Source: Pinus tabuliformis
Lineage: Eukaryota; Streptophyta; Pinopsida; Pinales; Pinaceae
Reading direction: 5' to 3'
Assembly (NCBI GenBank): GCA_031772625.1
Contig: CM062810.1
Coordinates: 455,147,731 to 455,211,730, forward strand
Length of the DNA stretch: 64,000 bases
How positions within the stretch are numbered: position 1 is the first letter of the stretch; every line of letters starts with the position of its first letter. Positions 44,300 through 55,817 of this stretch are shown piece after piece. The notes under the pieces were generated by a model. That model saw only the letters and a program-made list of their open reading frames with translations. It was not told where the DNA came from and searched no databases. A program made the translations under genes and the position numbers.

Positions 44300-46180
44300 A
44301 TGGAAACACCTAGTAAGAAACCTAAAAGCTATAGGATGACTCATGAGGAAGAGGAAGAAATGCAACATGATATCTCAAAATTACGAGACCAAGTGCAAAA
44401 CAATTCACTCTAACAAAAAGTGATAGAATCTAAGATGGATGGTTTAGAGAAGTACATGGAAGCTAAGATACATGGTTTAAAAAAGTCGTGGAAGCTAAGA
44501 TGGATGGTTTAGAAGAAAAACTTAAAGGAAAGATGGAATATTTGAAGACAGATTTGACAATTTCTACAAGAAATGATTATTAATTGTGAAAGGGTAGTAA
44601 AAGAAAACTCATGATGAGAATAAGATAAATGTTAATCATGATTTCATAGACTCTAATGTTGGATCGAAGACCCACCATGTTCCAAATATCGACATGAGGA
44701 AGTTTGATGGAAAGGATCCCGTAACATGGATACTACAAATGGAGCAATATTTCGATCTCCATAATAGGTAAAAGACACAAAAGGTACACACTGCAACTTT
44801 ATATTTGGAACCAAATCAGTTTGTTTGATATCGATGGCTTTGCTCTCATAAACAAATTGTCACTTGGGAAATTTTTATGGAATAAATGATAGCGCATTAT
44901 GATGATATAAAAAGAAACACCTTTTTTAGCCAATTGATAAATCTCAAACAAAAGGGTTCAATGATGGAGCACATTGAAGAGTTCGAAAAATTGAATATAA
45001 GGGTACAATATATTCCAAAGGAGCTGTTATATACCTAGGGGGGATAATATGTAGTACAAAGGGAGGTACCCAAGGGAATACTGTAATAATGGGATGGGCC
45101 ATAGTAATAAATAAGGTGGTTAACCCGTATCATGTAAGGGACCACAAGTAGTTAGTAATAATGTAATGGGCCCATGGTATTAGATAGATGGTATTGAGGG
45201 AACTATGGTAATGACCCATGGTATTGTATGTATGAGGCGTATATAGAGGCTAGAGACTCCACATTGAAAGGTGTGAAGGAATATTGTATGAAAAGGCATA
45301 TGGCTTGTGGAGTGTTCTCCTTCTTCTGAAAATATAAGAAAATGTAAATAAACCCAAAAATAACAAGATCTGAATATAGATAAATGTTTCTTTATTGATA
45401 TCAAGCCCTTAAGGTAGGGTAACACCATACATTCACTCCTTAAGGAACTAGAACACTCGACAAGCCATATGCATGTTCAGACAATAATCCTTGACACCTC
45501 TCAATGTGGAGTCTATAGCCTCTATATAGGCCTCATACATGCAATACCATGGGTCATTACCATGGTTCCCTCAATACCTTCTATCTAATACCATGGGCCC
45601 ATTATATTATTACTAACTACTTGTGGTCCCTTACATGATATGGGTTAACCACCTTATTTATTACTATGGCCCATCCCATTATTACATTATTCCCTTGGGT
45701 ACCTCTCTTTGTACCCCATATTATCCCCCCTAGGTATGTAACAGGAGCATAGGATTGATGTGTTCATAGGGACATTAAGGGATAACATCAAACATGAGGT
45801 TTTCCTTTGGGAACATGATTCATTGGAGAAGGCATTCAGGTTGGCAAGAAAAATGGAAAGAAAAATTATGGAAACAAGTCTACCACTCACAATTATAAAT
45901 ATGGAAGTGTTGTTGCCCCTAGCCTTCTACAACCCAAAAGACTGAGACCGCAACAATTGGAAGAAAAAAGAGAAGAAGGGCTTTGTTACAGTTATAATAA
46001 AAAATACACTAAATGTCATAAGTGTTCTCAGAAGAAATTATTTTACATAAATAGTGAAGACGAGGAAGAAAATGAACAAGAAAAGTAAAAAGAAGAGGAT
46101 ATACACTAGGAACAAATGCTAGAGAAAGAAGAAATGAATCTGACCATATATTGTAAGGCATTCACTAGTATAAAATGGAA
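44300..46180 (+). pseudogene. Chromovirus E gag, interrupted by a palindromic insertion
   Basis: A start at 44300 gives METPSKKPKSYRMTHEEEEE and a coiled-coil-like stretch with a repeated EAKMDGLE motif. It is followed in shifted frames by the capsid block RKFDGKDPVTWILQMEQYFD (near 44700) and NTFFSQLINLKQKGSMMEHI to YIPKE at 45024. The 719-bp element 45025-45743 then intervenes, and the frame resumes exactly with HRIDVFIGTLRDNIKHEVFL and AFRLARKMERK (45749 onward). Near 46000-46050 remnants of the zinc-knuckle tail are visible, and homology to the element D gag tail (MNLTIYCKAFTSI) ends at about 46180. Gag would form the virus-like particle. Several frameshifts and stops kill this copy. Confidence 0.85.
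45025..45743. mobile_element. 719-bp palindromic LTR-like element with 5-bp target duplication
   Basis: It begins TGTTATATACCTAGGGGGGA and ends with the near-perfect reverse complement (TCCCCCCTAGGTATGTAACA). The two arms (about 45025-45324 and 45444-45743) are about 94% complementary over roughly 300 bp, around a centre of about 120 bp that itself has CTTAAGG/CCTTAAG. It is flanked by GGAGC on both sides (45020-45024 and 45744-45748), and removing it with one GGAGC restores the gag frame (YIPKE then HRID). TG...CA ends with 5-bp duplications are integrase signatures, so this looks like two LTRs joined head-to-head rather than a typical DNA transposon. A frame inside (45180-45428, minus) follows from the inverted repeat and has no known motif. 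Confidence 0.88.
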
Positions 46181-49100
46181 AATTAGTGACTAGATGACTA
46201 AAAAAGTTAGTCACCATAGCTTTTCTAATTGAAATACTACAAAAAATGAGAAATCTTAGGAGACCCCACTAACAATGACTAACATAAATGACTAATTTAG
46301 TCTCAAGTTAAATATATGACTAGCTAATAAGTAATACAACTGAAAATGACTAACCTGAATGATCAATTTACTCTAGAAACAAAATATTTGATATCCTAGT
46401 TCCTTTTTCACGTTGGATTTACTAAATCTGAACGCTTTGTTGGTGGATTAATGGAATCCAGGTAACCCTTACCTACAACCCTCTATCTCTATCAATATTG
46501 TTAGGGTGTTTAATATTCTCAAGGGCCTCTGTGAGTTGGCATTTATTGTAATGGTCTTCTTTTTCCACAAGTTTAGTGCCCTCAAGTTCAATGCGATGAT
46601 AACAAACCCTGAATGGCCTTGAGTGACTTTCACAACATTCAGTTTCATTGTGTGCAATCTGGAGTTTGTTGTTGCAAATTAAGAATGGAGATTGATCATC
46701 AATAAATTTATTACTAATGTGTATGAAAGTTATTGAATAGGAACTTTGAAATTGTTTGTGATTTTATTGCCTCTTGTTCGACCTATTATGAGATTTATGG
46801 TAGAAATTATTTCTTATTTAGAGATCCTCACATGTTAAGATCTTGGTTTATTATTAATACTAAGTACATGTTGTCCTTTTGTTTTTTCAAGGAAACACCA
46901 GGTAGGAAACCGAAAGGATGCTTTCACACATTCATGGATGACATCGCCAATAAACTCATTGACATAAAATAATACAACAAACATAGTGAGATTTAAGTTG
47001 AGCACTTTCTAGAACATATCTAGCGAAATTCGCAATGAAATAAATACAACTAGTTAAACTTGCCCCTCCCCTTGACATACTTTTCTCTTCATTAAAATAC
47101 TTGGCTAATTAAAAAATTATTATCTACCCCACATGCAACTCTAATACTATATGAAATATCTTACCTTATTATCTCACTATTCAAATATTAAAAAAAATAC
47201 ATATGAATCTTATTGACATTTATCATTTAGCAAAATCTCCAAATTTTAAAATTCAATTTTATATATCTATTCTATAATGCTACATTACTCCCATTTTCTT
47301 GATCCCAAAAATAAAGAAAAACCATTTTACCATTTTTCATCAGAAACCCTCTTTCTATTTTGTATTATTGTATATTTCCGAGTGTGGATGGACCTAGGAT
47401 TAGGATATATGAATGAGGGGCAAAGAGATGCATCCATATCAGCAATTAGAATGCACTAAATGAGGAAAAATGGGGCAAAATAAAACTTTATACAAAAAAA
47501 AAATCACATTGCATACAAAAAACATCACATTTCATGGAATGAATGACAAAAAAGAAAAATGGAGGAAGAGAAATAATAGAGACGGAGGCAGGAAAATAGA
47601 AGGAGAAATATCTTCTTGATCAAATACCAAAAATCCATGCTCTCTTCTATCATTACAAATAATTTTACTTTGGCATAGATTTAAGCACATGCGTAGTCGA
47701 CTTGAGTTCCAAGCGTGTGACTTTGTAAGAATTACCATGCTAGCTTATCCTTTTCTCCATGCACATAGGTTTTTCATATCAAAATTTTCACCATCATTGA
47801 TCCTCGTTGAAACTTTGATGCAAAATACAATCCTTTGATGAAAAATAAAATCCATATGTGTTCTAAATTTCTTTACGAAAATTTACAATTAAAATAAATT
47901 AGATGAACTGATGAAGAGGAATGGTGATCAAATTTGTAAAATTTCTAACGAGAACAAGTGTTGCTTATTTGGTGAGATCCTTCCGCTCAAGTACTCCTAT
48001 TGTGGGGCATGACGTTGCTGGAATTGTAGGGGTCAAAGAATCTGAAAAGGACATTACAGAAGGGATCTCACTGGAGATCGAGAAGAGGATGGTGCTTAAA
48101 GCCTTCCAAGAAGGAGTTGTTATTGACATCCAACTCTTATTGAGGTATTGGTGGTTTAATTTGGAAAGGAAAGGGCTTGCTATTTCTTTTTTAAGTTTTT
48201 CATTTGTGGAAGCTAGAACCTTTCCCTTACATCCTCACTATTCACCCATTATCTTAGACTATTAGAAGCATATACGTATTTTTCTCCTTGTCTCTTTCTG
48301 AACTTGCTTTAGATTGGTTTTGAAGAATCATCCTCGACCATTTTTCTGTCCTCTCTTCCAAAATATTCCATATCGCTATAATTTTCCTATTATCTATATA
48401 CATTCTATATTGTATCATTTGCAACCAATTGAGACTTTATGGAACATTCTTAATGTATCTTGTCTTGATTTTGTTCTTGACCTCGGGAACTACCTAGAAA
48501 CGACTAATTATCCTAAACATTGGAGGAAGTGGATTGGCTCTTTCACCATATCTCACCTTGTAAAAATTTTGGGATTAGATGTTGCAATAGATGGTGGACA
48601 TGTCTAGGTTGTTGTTGCGATGGATGATAGTTTGGCTACATCCACATTCATGCACTAGAAGTTTCTGATACACATTCTCAGTCTACAATTCTATCGGTTG
48701 CTGGGAGGTGCACTTTTTCCATTGACCCTTGAAACAAGAATACACTTATTTTTGTTCACGATAATTTTCAAATTGGGTAGATATTAATTACGTGAGGTTT
48801 GTGCTTGTTCTATAAGGCACAATTTATGGGGTTTGTACTGGTATTGAGATTCTCCACAAGATCTTAGTGATTGGTTTCTACTTTTTGAGGTAGCTCTACA
48901 AGTACCTTGGTTGGAATACTAGACACTGCATTCTTCTTTCATTAAATTTCCAATTCAAGATTTGGAATGATGGTGGGGTGGCTTCTAGGATCTAACTACC
49001 ATGGATATATCTCTCTATACATTTTTCATTTGACGTCACTGAGGGTACTGCGGTCTGCTTTACGAGGCCCTATATACAATTTTTTCAATTAAGTCCTTTA

Positions 49101-49186
49101 CTACTTGCCTTTGCTCCCTCAATTTTCTTTGTTTAATTGTCCTACTTCCCCTTGACACTTGATAATTTCTTACCTTCCATGCCACT
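46181..49186. other. Unassigned DNA between chromovirus gag and LINE
   Basis: No family can be named. 46184-46380 contains several TGACTAA/TTAGTCA words. Frames at 46733-46972, 47921-48265 and 48314-48607 (plus strand) have no motif I recognise; the last two may be decayed coding DNA since they lie in line and are upstream of the LINE ORF1. The 5' end of the LINE could lie anywhere in the second half. Confidence 0.3.
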
Positions 49187-50160
49187 TTGAGCTGGACCTA
49201 TCCTTTCACTTTTCGTGCCCCTCTACCCCTAAGCCTATGGACCTGTAAAACCTATATAAATCCAACACATTGGAGCATGAGGCATTTATACGTGCCACCC
49301 TTTGGATCGAGACACCAACATGGATCCATATTGACGACCCACACATCACATAATGATCCACCTCACATTCCCCCTCCCAACATCCATTTATCATTTTTTG
49401 CCCATGCAACTTCTCTCCATCCTAACGAGAATAATACCCATGTTCATTTTCCTAATGCAGAGGGTCCACTTTTACAACATGCAACTTATCCACACCCTGA
49501 ATTGCATTTTGCTCCTCCTTTGGCAGCTAAGGAAGAACATCGAAGCGGGGAGATTGGGACTTCTCCTTAGAGGAAGCTTCTAAGTATGACATCCTTATGG
49601 ATTTAGTGATTACTCTACAAAAATGTGCATTGGTGAGACGTTGGTATTTCTCAGACCTTTAGGAAGCAGAGGTGCAGGAATGGGTATCTTATCATTGGGA
49701 AGCACTTCTTGATTGTAGCCCTACCATCAGTCATCTTATGAACTGATGGTATAGTCTCCACTTCCTACATCAGGAGGCTTTGGAGAAAATTCACAAAATA
49801 CCATGGGTTCGTGGACACAATTTCCTTTCTCCCCACCCATGGTATATTGGTTTCAATCCTCTCAAGGACACTTTTAGAAACAAAATGATCTGGGTGAAGT
49901 TTTCTGGGCTTCCCATTGAATGCTGGACCATAAGGGTTTTGATGAACATTGGAAATTATATTGGAAGGTTTATATACGTTAATCCAAAGCTTTTAGGTGC
50001 TCGAGGGAAAAGAGTCACTTGGATCTTAGTAGAATTGGACTTCCTTGTGCACATAGATTCAACGTAGGAGTAGATCCACACCCATTAGAGATTGGATTAC
50101 TAGAGCATTCCATTTCATTGTCTAATTTTCCACCATACTGAAAATCTCATGGCCCATTGT
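49187..50160 (+). pseudogene. LINE ORF1 (DUF4283 domain protein)
   Basis: The 49187-49570 frame is rich in Pro, His and Thr, as N-terminal parts of plant LINE ORF1 often are; its inclusion is inferred from position. From about 49583 a new frame reads KYDILMDLVITLQKCALVRR, then after stops WVRGHNFLSPHPWYIGFNP and FSGLPIECWTIRVLMNIGN to LLGARGKRVTWILVELDF (ends 50067), a clear DUF4283 match. A weak zinc-knuckle remnant (MAHCPK, near 50150) follows. ORF1 packages LINE RNA. Multiple stops make it non-functional. Confidence 0.78.
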
Positions 50161-50949
50161 CCTAAGTGACTCAGTAGAAGGGAGGCTGATGGTGGTAAAG
50201 CTTGTGGAAGGGGTGGTGTTGGTTGGAAGGCTAATGATCGACGCACTTGTGGAAATGGTGGAGCTAGTCAAAAATTTTAGATACATTAGTCTACTCTTCC
50301 AGGTACCTCTCTTAGCACTAATCTCTCATCCCCTGATAAACATATGAATGGGCACCCAATGTCCTTCTCTCCCATCACCTTACCTTCCTCCCCTCGATCC
50401 TCACCAATTGGTATGACAAACCTGTGTCTACCTGAGAGAGTGGTATCTTCCCCATGACTAGAACCTTCCCTCTTTCCCCATCTCTCCTATCCTCTAAATT
50501 TTCCAAGCTCCATATCATCCTCACTACTTGTATCACAGATGCCCGCTAAGTATCTAGTCCTTTATAATCATCTTACAATTCTATGCAACTCGGAGAAATA
50601 TCCCCATACTCTCGAACTGCGCTCTCATTATTCTCGCCTTATACCTCCTTCGCCTAACTCCTCTCCCTGAAATTTGGTTGGAAGCAACATTTAATTTCTC
50701 CTCGCAAACTATGAACTCGACCTACATACCTTATCTATCTATTGGGGACAAACAAAGTCATCTCCTTTTATGAGTCCCACCTTGGCCCTTAATATCACTA
50801 TCCATCATAGACGGGTGTGCGGCAGTTGACACTTTTGTGGACGCCCAAAAATCAAACCCATCCCCTTCACTCGATCATCGGAAATCATTCATATTCCCAT
50901 TTGCACTTCCTTTGATCCTTGAGCCCTTAGAGGAACTGCACCGAGCCAA

Positions 50950-51560
50950 CATGGATCATGAATTTATGTTTATCCCTAAATTTGCGCGGTCTGGGGGACT
51001 TGCAAAAATTCCTCTCTTTTAGAGATCTCTTCTCCTCTGATTATCCCTACATCATTCTATTACAAGAAACTATGACGACTGCTCATCGGGTTCTTGAATA
51101 CTTCCAAAAAATTCTCCCTAACAAACATATGGTGGCAGTCGACTCTATGGGCCTATTTGGTGGATTGGCAGCTTTATGGGATTCATGTTAGACATATTTC
51201 CGAGCATATAAATGTTTTTCATGTATTTTCCACTTAGGACATCTCCGAGGACTTGTTGGTGGTTTACATCTTCTTAATTGATATGCCCCTTATCGGGATC
51301 GTACTACACCTTGGGACTATTTGCATGCTTCAGACCTACTCAAGATTGGCTCTCTTATTGTTGTTGGATATTTCAATGCCATTGTATGATTGGAGGAATG
51401 TTGGGGCTGACATAGAAAAAAGGATCCCCTTGGGGATAGACTCCAAATTGTTTTCGGTGACAACAACCTGATGGAATTCAATCGCTTCCCATTGTGGCCA
51501 CATTGTATAATAGTTAAGCCATCCCTCAACATATTGGTAAGAGACTTGATCAATTTTTGG
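50950..51560 (+). pseudogene. LINE ORF2 endonuclease domain
   Basis: The 50958-51191 frame reads MNLCLSLNLRGLGDLQKFLS, then YPYIILLQETMTTAHRVLEY and MVAVDSMGLFGGLAALWDSC. These match the apurinic/apyrimidinic-type endonuclease of plant L1 elements (SWN.RGLG, LQET, GGL...W). The glutamate of LQET, a metal ligand, is kept; the Asn of SWN reads SLN, a shift from consensus. Later parts of the domain (51250-51560) are scattered over frames. This enzyme nicks the target DNA to prime reverse transcription. Confidence 0.82.
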
Positions 51561-51699
51561 TCCATGAAAGCTGTGTAGAGCGATTGGACTTCCTCCATTA
51601 CGATGACATTAAGATATTTGTCTCTCATCATATTCACATATTGTTATTTTCAAAGCGAGAGGAGATGCGCTTGGGTATGCTCTTCAAATTTAACAAAAG

Positions 51700-52960
51700 C
51701 TGGCTCGAGAATGACAAATTTAACACATTGAATAAATCATTCTAGACAATGTCACACATGGCATCAAATATTTCAGCCATGCATGCCATACATGGAAAAA
51801 TTCGGGCCTTAAAAGCAGAGAACTATGGCTTAAAGAGGGGGATAGGAATGCTAAATCTTTTCACAAGTATGCAAACTATAGGAGGAACATCAATTCAATT
51901 TGGCATGTTAGGGACTCCAATGGCAACATGGAACATTCCAATTCAAATTTCCAGAAAGAAGTTGCTACTTTCTTTTAGTATTTCTACGAGGCGTGAGGGG
52001 GAGCTCAGATAAAAGACTAGACTTGGGGTTCAGGCTCCTATCCCACCATGTTCGATCTAGATAAAAACCTGGAATTATACAAGACCACTGATCTCGAGAA
52101 AATACATAATGTACAAGAATATTTTGAAAAAGATAAATGCTCCGGGCTAGACAGTTGGATGGTTGAATTATTCATACATTTTTTTTATCTGGTGGGGCCG
52201 AACTTACTGTAAATGGTTGAAGAGTCTAGGATTCGGGGAAACATTCTAGGGGCCATGAACTCCACATTCATTTCCCTCATTGTGAAGAAAAAGGAGTTGG
52301 AATCCTTTATGGACTATAGGCCCATATCCATGTGTAATATGAATTATAAGCTTATATCCAAGATCATAGTAGTTCGACTAAAGTCAACTCTTTCTACTTA
52401 TATCTCTCAGGAATAGTATGAATTTTTGCCTAAAATATCGATACATGATGATGTTTCCACAACCTAGGAATGGCATCATTCCATCCACACGTAGAAAAAT
52501 GGAAGAATTGGTCATGAAGGTGGATTTATAGAAAGCGTACGAATGTGTAGATTGGGCCCTACTTTTTATTCTAGTCATGGATGGCCTTATCCACAAAATC
52601 GAAGCTGTTGAATTGAGAATAAATTTACTGGACTCACATTGGGTTGTGGCATAAAGGTTACATAATATTTTTATTGATGACATTATGATATTCAGAATGC
52701 TTTCCCAGTTGTAATGGACCACACTAAGCTATATCTTTTGCAGGTGTGGTGATGCTTTAGGGCTTATAATAAACAAAGGGAAATCAATGTTATTATATGT
52801 TGAAGGTCAACAGGAGGAGATAGATCACACTGCCAACATTCTTGGCATGGCCACATAATCAATGTTTTTGGTCTCAAATATGTGGGTTTCAACATCAAAC
52901 TAGACAATTATAGAGTAAAAGATTGGTTATGCATTGCATAGAAGTTTCATAAGAAAATAT
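51700..52960 (+). pseudogene. LINE ORF2 reverse transcriptase domain
   Basis: Blocks in order: NAPGLDSWMVELFIHFF near 52140 (APG.DG), NSTFISLIVKKKELESFMDY then RPISMCNMNYKLISKIIVVR (52213-52416 frame; FRPISLCN..YK is the LINE RT hallmark), and FIDDIMIF at about 52670-52693 as the catalytic box (FIDD in place of YADD). GDALGLIINKGKSMLLYVEG and ILGMAT follow, matching the post-catalytic region of plant LINEs. A further frame at 52965 leads to VVYWAHLL, which is cut by element D. The enzyme copies LINE RNA at the nick. Stops and frameshifts are frequent. Confidence 0.85.
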
Positions 52961-53053
52961 CTGGATGGGAGCATCATTTCTTGATGTTTGGTGGCAGAGT
53001 CACACTCATGCAATCAATTTTTCAGCAGCTTGTAGTTTATTGGGCACACCTTT

Positions 53054-53386
53054 TGTTATGAAACCAGCTCAAGAAAAGATAGAAAAGATAAATCCACGCC
53101 TTAGAATTCAGCCTCTTAGAGGGGGCAACCTCCTTTACATTACATAAATGAACAATTCTTGGATGATACAAATGAAAAGACCTCCTTTCTATATATAGGA
53201 GTCTAAGGGGTTATAACATAATCAGAGCCGACATAACAATAATAATGCAAGGGCACAATAATAACAATAGTGGGCTTCTATGGGGCACAATAGTAACAAT
53301 ATGGGCACTACATGGGTACATCAATATAATAAGTGGGTTATACTAATAACAATAAGGGGTTACACTACTAGTATAGGGGCCTAACA
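53054..53386 (-). repeat. 3' LTR of element D
   Basis: TGTTATGAAACCAGCTCAAG to GGGGCCTAACA on the plus strand. The polypurine tract lies just to the right (TGCCCCTCTCCTTC on the plus strand), as in element C. Confidence 0.95.
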
Positions 53387-53414
53387 TGCCCCTCTCCTTC
53401 AAAAAGCGTTGTCC

Positions 53415-54203
53415 TCAACGCTTGAGTAGTTCTTGATGCTTCTGTATAAAATTCTTGTCCTCCCATGTGGAATATTCAGCGGGTAAGTTCTTCCACTTGA
53501 TGAGATACTCTGAAATTGATCGATTTTGTAGCTGTCGGGTTCTTGTTTCTGTGACTGCTCGTGGTTCCAATATGATTTTTCTTTCCTCTTCAATTTTTGG
53601 CAATATTGTTTGAATTGGGATCTTTTGCAACTTTTGAATAAGTGGCCGTACTTCTTCGTCCTTCTTCCATTCATCCCTTGTTTCATTTATCCAATCTGGT
53701 TGGATAATATAAATAGCACAAAACAATGCTTCCACATCCTCATCCTTGAAGAGTCTTCCCATTCGGTAAGGTCGCCATTTTTTAAGTGCATGTAGTATTG
53801 CCAACATTTCCTTCTCATAAACAGCTTTCTTGAGATGTAGCAGTAAAAATACCCAATCACCTACATCAAAACATTTTTCACTACAATGTTGATCTACCTG
53901 TTGTTTCCTTTGATTTTGCATCGAAGTGGCGTTATCCTTTGAAAGTTGGAGAACTTGTTGTTGATGCTCAATGTGATCTTTCACTGCTTGAACATTTTTC
54001 TTCTTGATATGTCCTTCTACCTCTAGAGTTTGAGGAGTGGTAATTTCTTCCAATCCTTTAGAAGATATGGATGGATTCATTTCTTGATGCTTGATGTGCT
54101 CTTTCACTTCTTGAACATTTTTCTTCTTGATATGTCCTTCTATCTTGATAGTTTGAGGAGTGGTAATTTCAACCAATGAATTACAAGATATGGTTGGATT
54201 CAT
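53415..54203 (-). pseudogene. Element D second frame: repeat units plus reordered pol scraps and chromodomain
   Basis: The 262-aa frame follows D gag in the same register, separated by one TAA (54204-54206) where the neighbouring repeat has a Glu codon (GAA). Residues 1-82 are two 41-aa repeats (MNPTISCNSLVEITTPQT... and MNPSISSKGLEEITTPQT...). Then come HQQQVLQL...FDVGDWVFL (integrase C-terminal module), KAVYEKEMLAILHALKKW (RNase H), KDEDVEALFCAIYIIQPDW (the RNase H-integrase linker), and IQTILPKIEEE leading to a chromodomain (YLIKWKNLPAEYSTWEDKNF). In element C the RNase H and linker pieces precede the integrase module, so the order here is rearranged. No enzyme can be made; a chromodomain tail fused to Gag is conceivable. 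Confidence 0.9.
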
Positions 54204-54326
54204 TTATTCTTTCTTGATGCGATATTTCACTTCTTGCACCTTTTTCTTCTTGATATGTCCTTCTATCTTGAGAGTTTGAGAAGTGGTAATTCTTGCCAAT
54301 GCTTTACAAGATATCGTCTGATTCAT
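53961..54326 (-). repeat. Three tandem 123-bp coding repeats in element D
   Basis: Units start at ATGs 54326, 54203 and 54080 (minus strand), each encoding 41 codons of the form MNxxISC..L..ITT.QT..IEGHIKKK.VQ.VK..I. The first half of the unit is the gag/protease junction (MN.TISC...ITTPQTLKIEGHI) and the second half is the integrase C-terminal segment VQAVEHHIEHQ. The unit therefore spans a deletion junction that was amplified afterwards. Confidence 0.9.
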
Positions 54327-55055
54327 TTCTTCTTTCTCTGGGATGGGGTCCTGGCGCATATCTCCTTCTTTTGATGTTTCTTGATCCTTTTCTTCCTCCT
54401 CTTCATATTCTATGTAAAATAATTTCTTCTCAGTACACTTATGACCTTTAATGCATTTGCTATCACAATTGTAACAAATCCCTTTTTCTCTTTTTTCTTC
54501 CAATTGTTGTGGTGTAACCCTTGTAGGTTGTGGAAGGCTAGGAGAAACAACACTTGCATCTTTATAGTTGTGATGGGTATGCTTCCTGGTTTCCATAATT
54601 TTGCTTTCCACTATGTCAGAAAGCCCTCTTACTCTTTCCAATTGTTGTGGTGTTGCTCTAAAGAAGGTGTTGCTCTTTGTATCCTCATAATGTGCTATCA
54701 TTTCCTCCGTGAAAATTGACCACGTAACAAGTTTTTTACGAGAACAAAGCCCTTTGTACCATAAAAATTGATTTGGTTCTAAATATGAAGATGCAATACA
54801 TACCTTTTGTAACAGTTGTACACCATGTATATCAAAATATTGCTCCATCTGAAGTATCCAATTTATCGGATCCTTGCCATCAAACTTCCTCATCTTGCTT
54901 TTTCTTGATTTTAGGAGCTCTACCTTGAAATGACTGTAACTTTGTACTTTTGGATCTTTAAGTTCTAAAATTGTGACCTGTAGTAGCCCTGTGTGTCCTC
55001 TTTCCAATGCCACCAGTCTGATCCAAATTGGATTCTCCAAGAAAGAGTTATGCAC
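54204..55055 (-). CDS. Element D Gag (283 aa)
   Basis: The minus-strand frame opens at 55055. It carries the capsid core MRKFDGKDPINWILQMEQYF, VCIASSYLEPNQFLWYKGL and ERVRGLSDIVESKIMETRK, then a zinc knuckle CYNCDSKCIKGHKC followed by LFYIEYEEEEE, the arrangement of plant chromovirus Gag. Compared with E gag it lacks the HRIDVFIGTLRDNIKHEV block; ATPQQLE and VTPQQLE flank the shortened part, suggesting deletion between short repeats. It ends at a TAA, probably a point mutation, since the next codon continues in the same register. Gag would assemble particles and bind RNA. Expression is uncertain, but the frame is intact. Confidence 0.88.
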   Translation of the reverse strand: MHNSFLENPIWIRLVALERGHTGLLQVTILELKDPKVQSYSHFKVELLKSRKSKMRKFDGKDPINWILQMEQYFDIHGVQLLQKVCIASSYLEPNQFLWYKGLCSRKKLVTWSIFTEEMIAHYEDTKSNTFFRATPQQLERVRGLSDIVESKIMETRKHTHHNYKDASVVSPSLPQPTRVTPQQLEEKREKGICYNCDSKCIKGHKCTEKKLFYIEYEEEEEKDQETSKEGDMRQDPIPEKEEMNQTISCKALARITTSQTLKIEGHIKKKKVQEVKYRIKKE

Positions 55056-55464
55056 AATCTCCCAAGATGACCAGATTATAGACTAATTCAGTAGAGCGAA
55101 CTTGTACGAAGTGCCACGTGTCACTGTTTCAACCTTTGACTCTAAAAAATCTATAAAAGAAACTACCATCCGTCCTCTTTCTGTACCTTCTTACGAAATT
55201 TCAATCTGATGCTCAGAAAGAAAGTTATGACGATTTTCCCCAGGTCACCTGTTTTGCATGTAATTCAGGAGTTTGCAAAAAGACCAACTTCCTCAGATCA
55301 TATCTCCTAAAATATCACGCGAAACACTTTGAAATTCGGACCCAAGGTTCAACGTGATGTCTTCTCAAATGGGTTTTTTTTGCGACTTCTGAAACATCAC
55401 AGAAAAAAGTTATAGCGAAAATGCCACGATGACCTGTTTGGAGCAGCGAAACCCTAGAATCCAA

Positions 55465-55477
55465 AGCTCTGATACCA
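55465..55477 (-). other. Primer-binding site of element D (initiator tRNA-Met)
   Basis: Minus strand TGGTATCAGAGCT, 2 bp inside the 5' LTR, exactly the plant tRNA-iMet primer site. About 410 bp of untranslated leader separates it from the gag start at 55055. Confidence 0.95.
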
Positions 55478-55479
55478 AA

Positions 55480-55812
55480 TGTTATGAAAGCAGCTCAAGA
55501 AAAGATAGAAAAGATAAATCCACGCCTTAGAATTCAGCCTCTTTGAGGGGGAAACCTCCGTTACATTACATAAATGAACAATTCTTGGATGATACAAATG
55601 AAAAGACCTCCTTTCTATATATAGGATTCTAAGGGGTTATAACATAATCAGAGCCGACATAACAATAATAATGTAAGGGCACAATAATAACAATAGTGGG
55701 CTTCTATGGGGCACAATAGTAACAATATGGGCACTACATGGGTACATCAATATAATAAGTGGGTTATACTAATAATAATAAGGGGTTACACTACTAGTAT
55801 AGGGGCCTAACA
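55480..55812 (-). repeat. 5' LTR of element D
   Basis: 333 bp, the same ends as the 3' LTR; the plus-strand right end GGGGCCTAACA is followed by CCTTT. Confidence 0.95.
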
Positions 55813-55817
55813 CCTTT

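Larger units (their letters stand above)
53054..55812 (-). mobile_element. Element D: compact, internally deleted chromovirus
   Basis: Two 333-bp LTRs (53054-53386 and 55480-55812) differ at about 7 positions (about 98% identical). They are flanked by CCTTT at 53049-53053 and 55813-55817, so this is one complete, comparatively recent insertion on the minus strand. It interrupts LINE L inside the VYWAHLL region. Total length is only 2759 bp against about 5-6 kb for a complete chromovirus. It keeps the LTRs, primer-binding site, gag and polypurine tract, but RT, the RNase H core and the integrase core are gone. Confidence 0.96.

Noticed and set aside
45180-45428. An 82-codon minus-strand frame inside the palindromic element.
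   Set aside because: It arises from the inverted repeat itself and has no recognisable domain.
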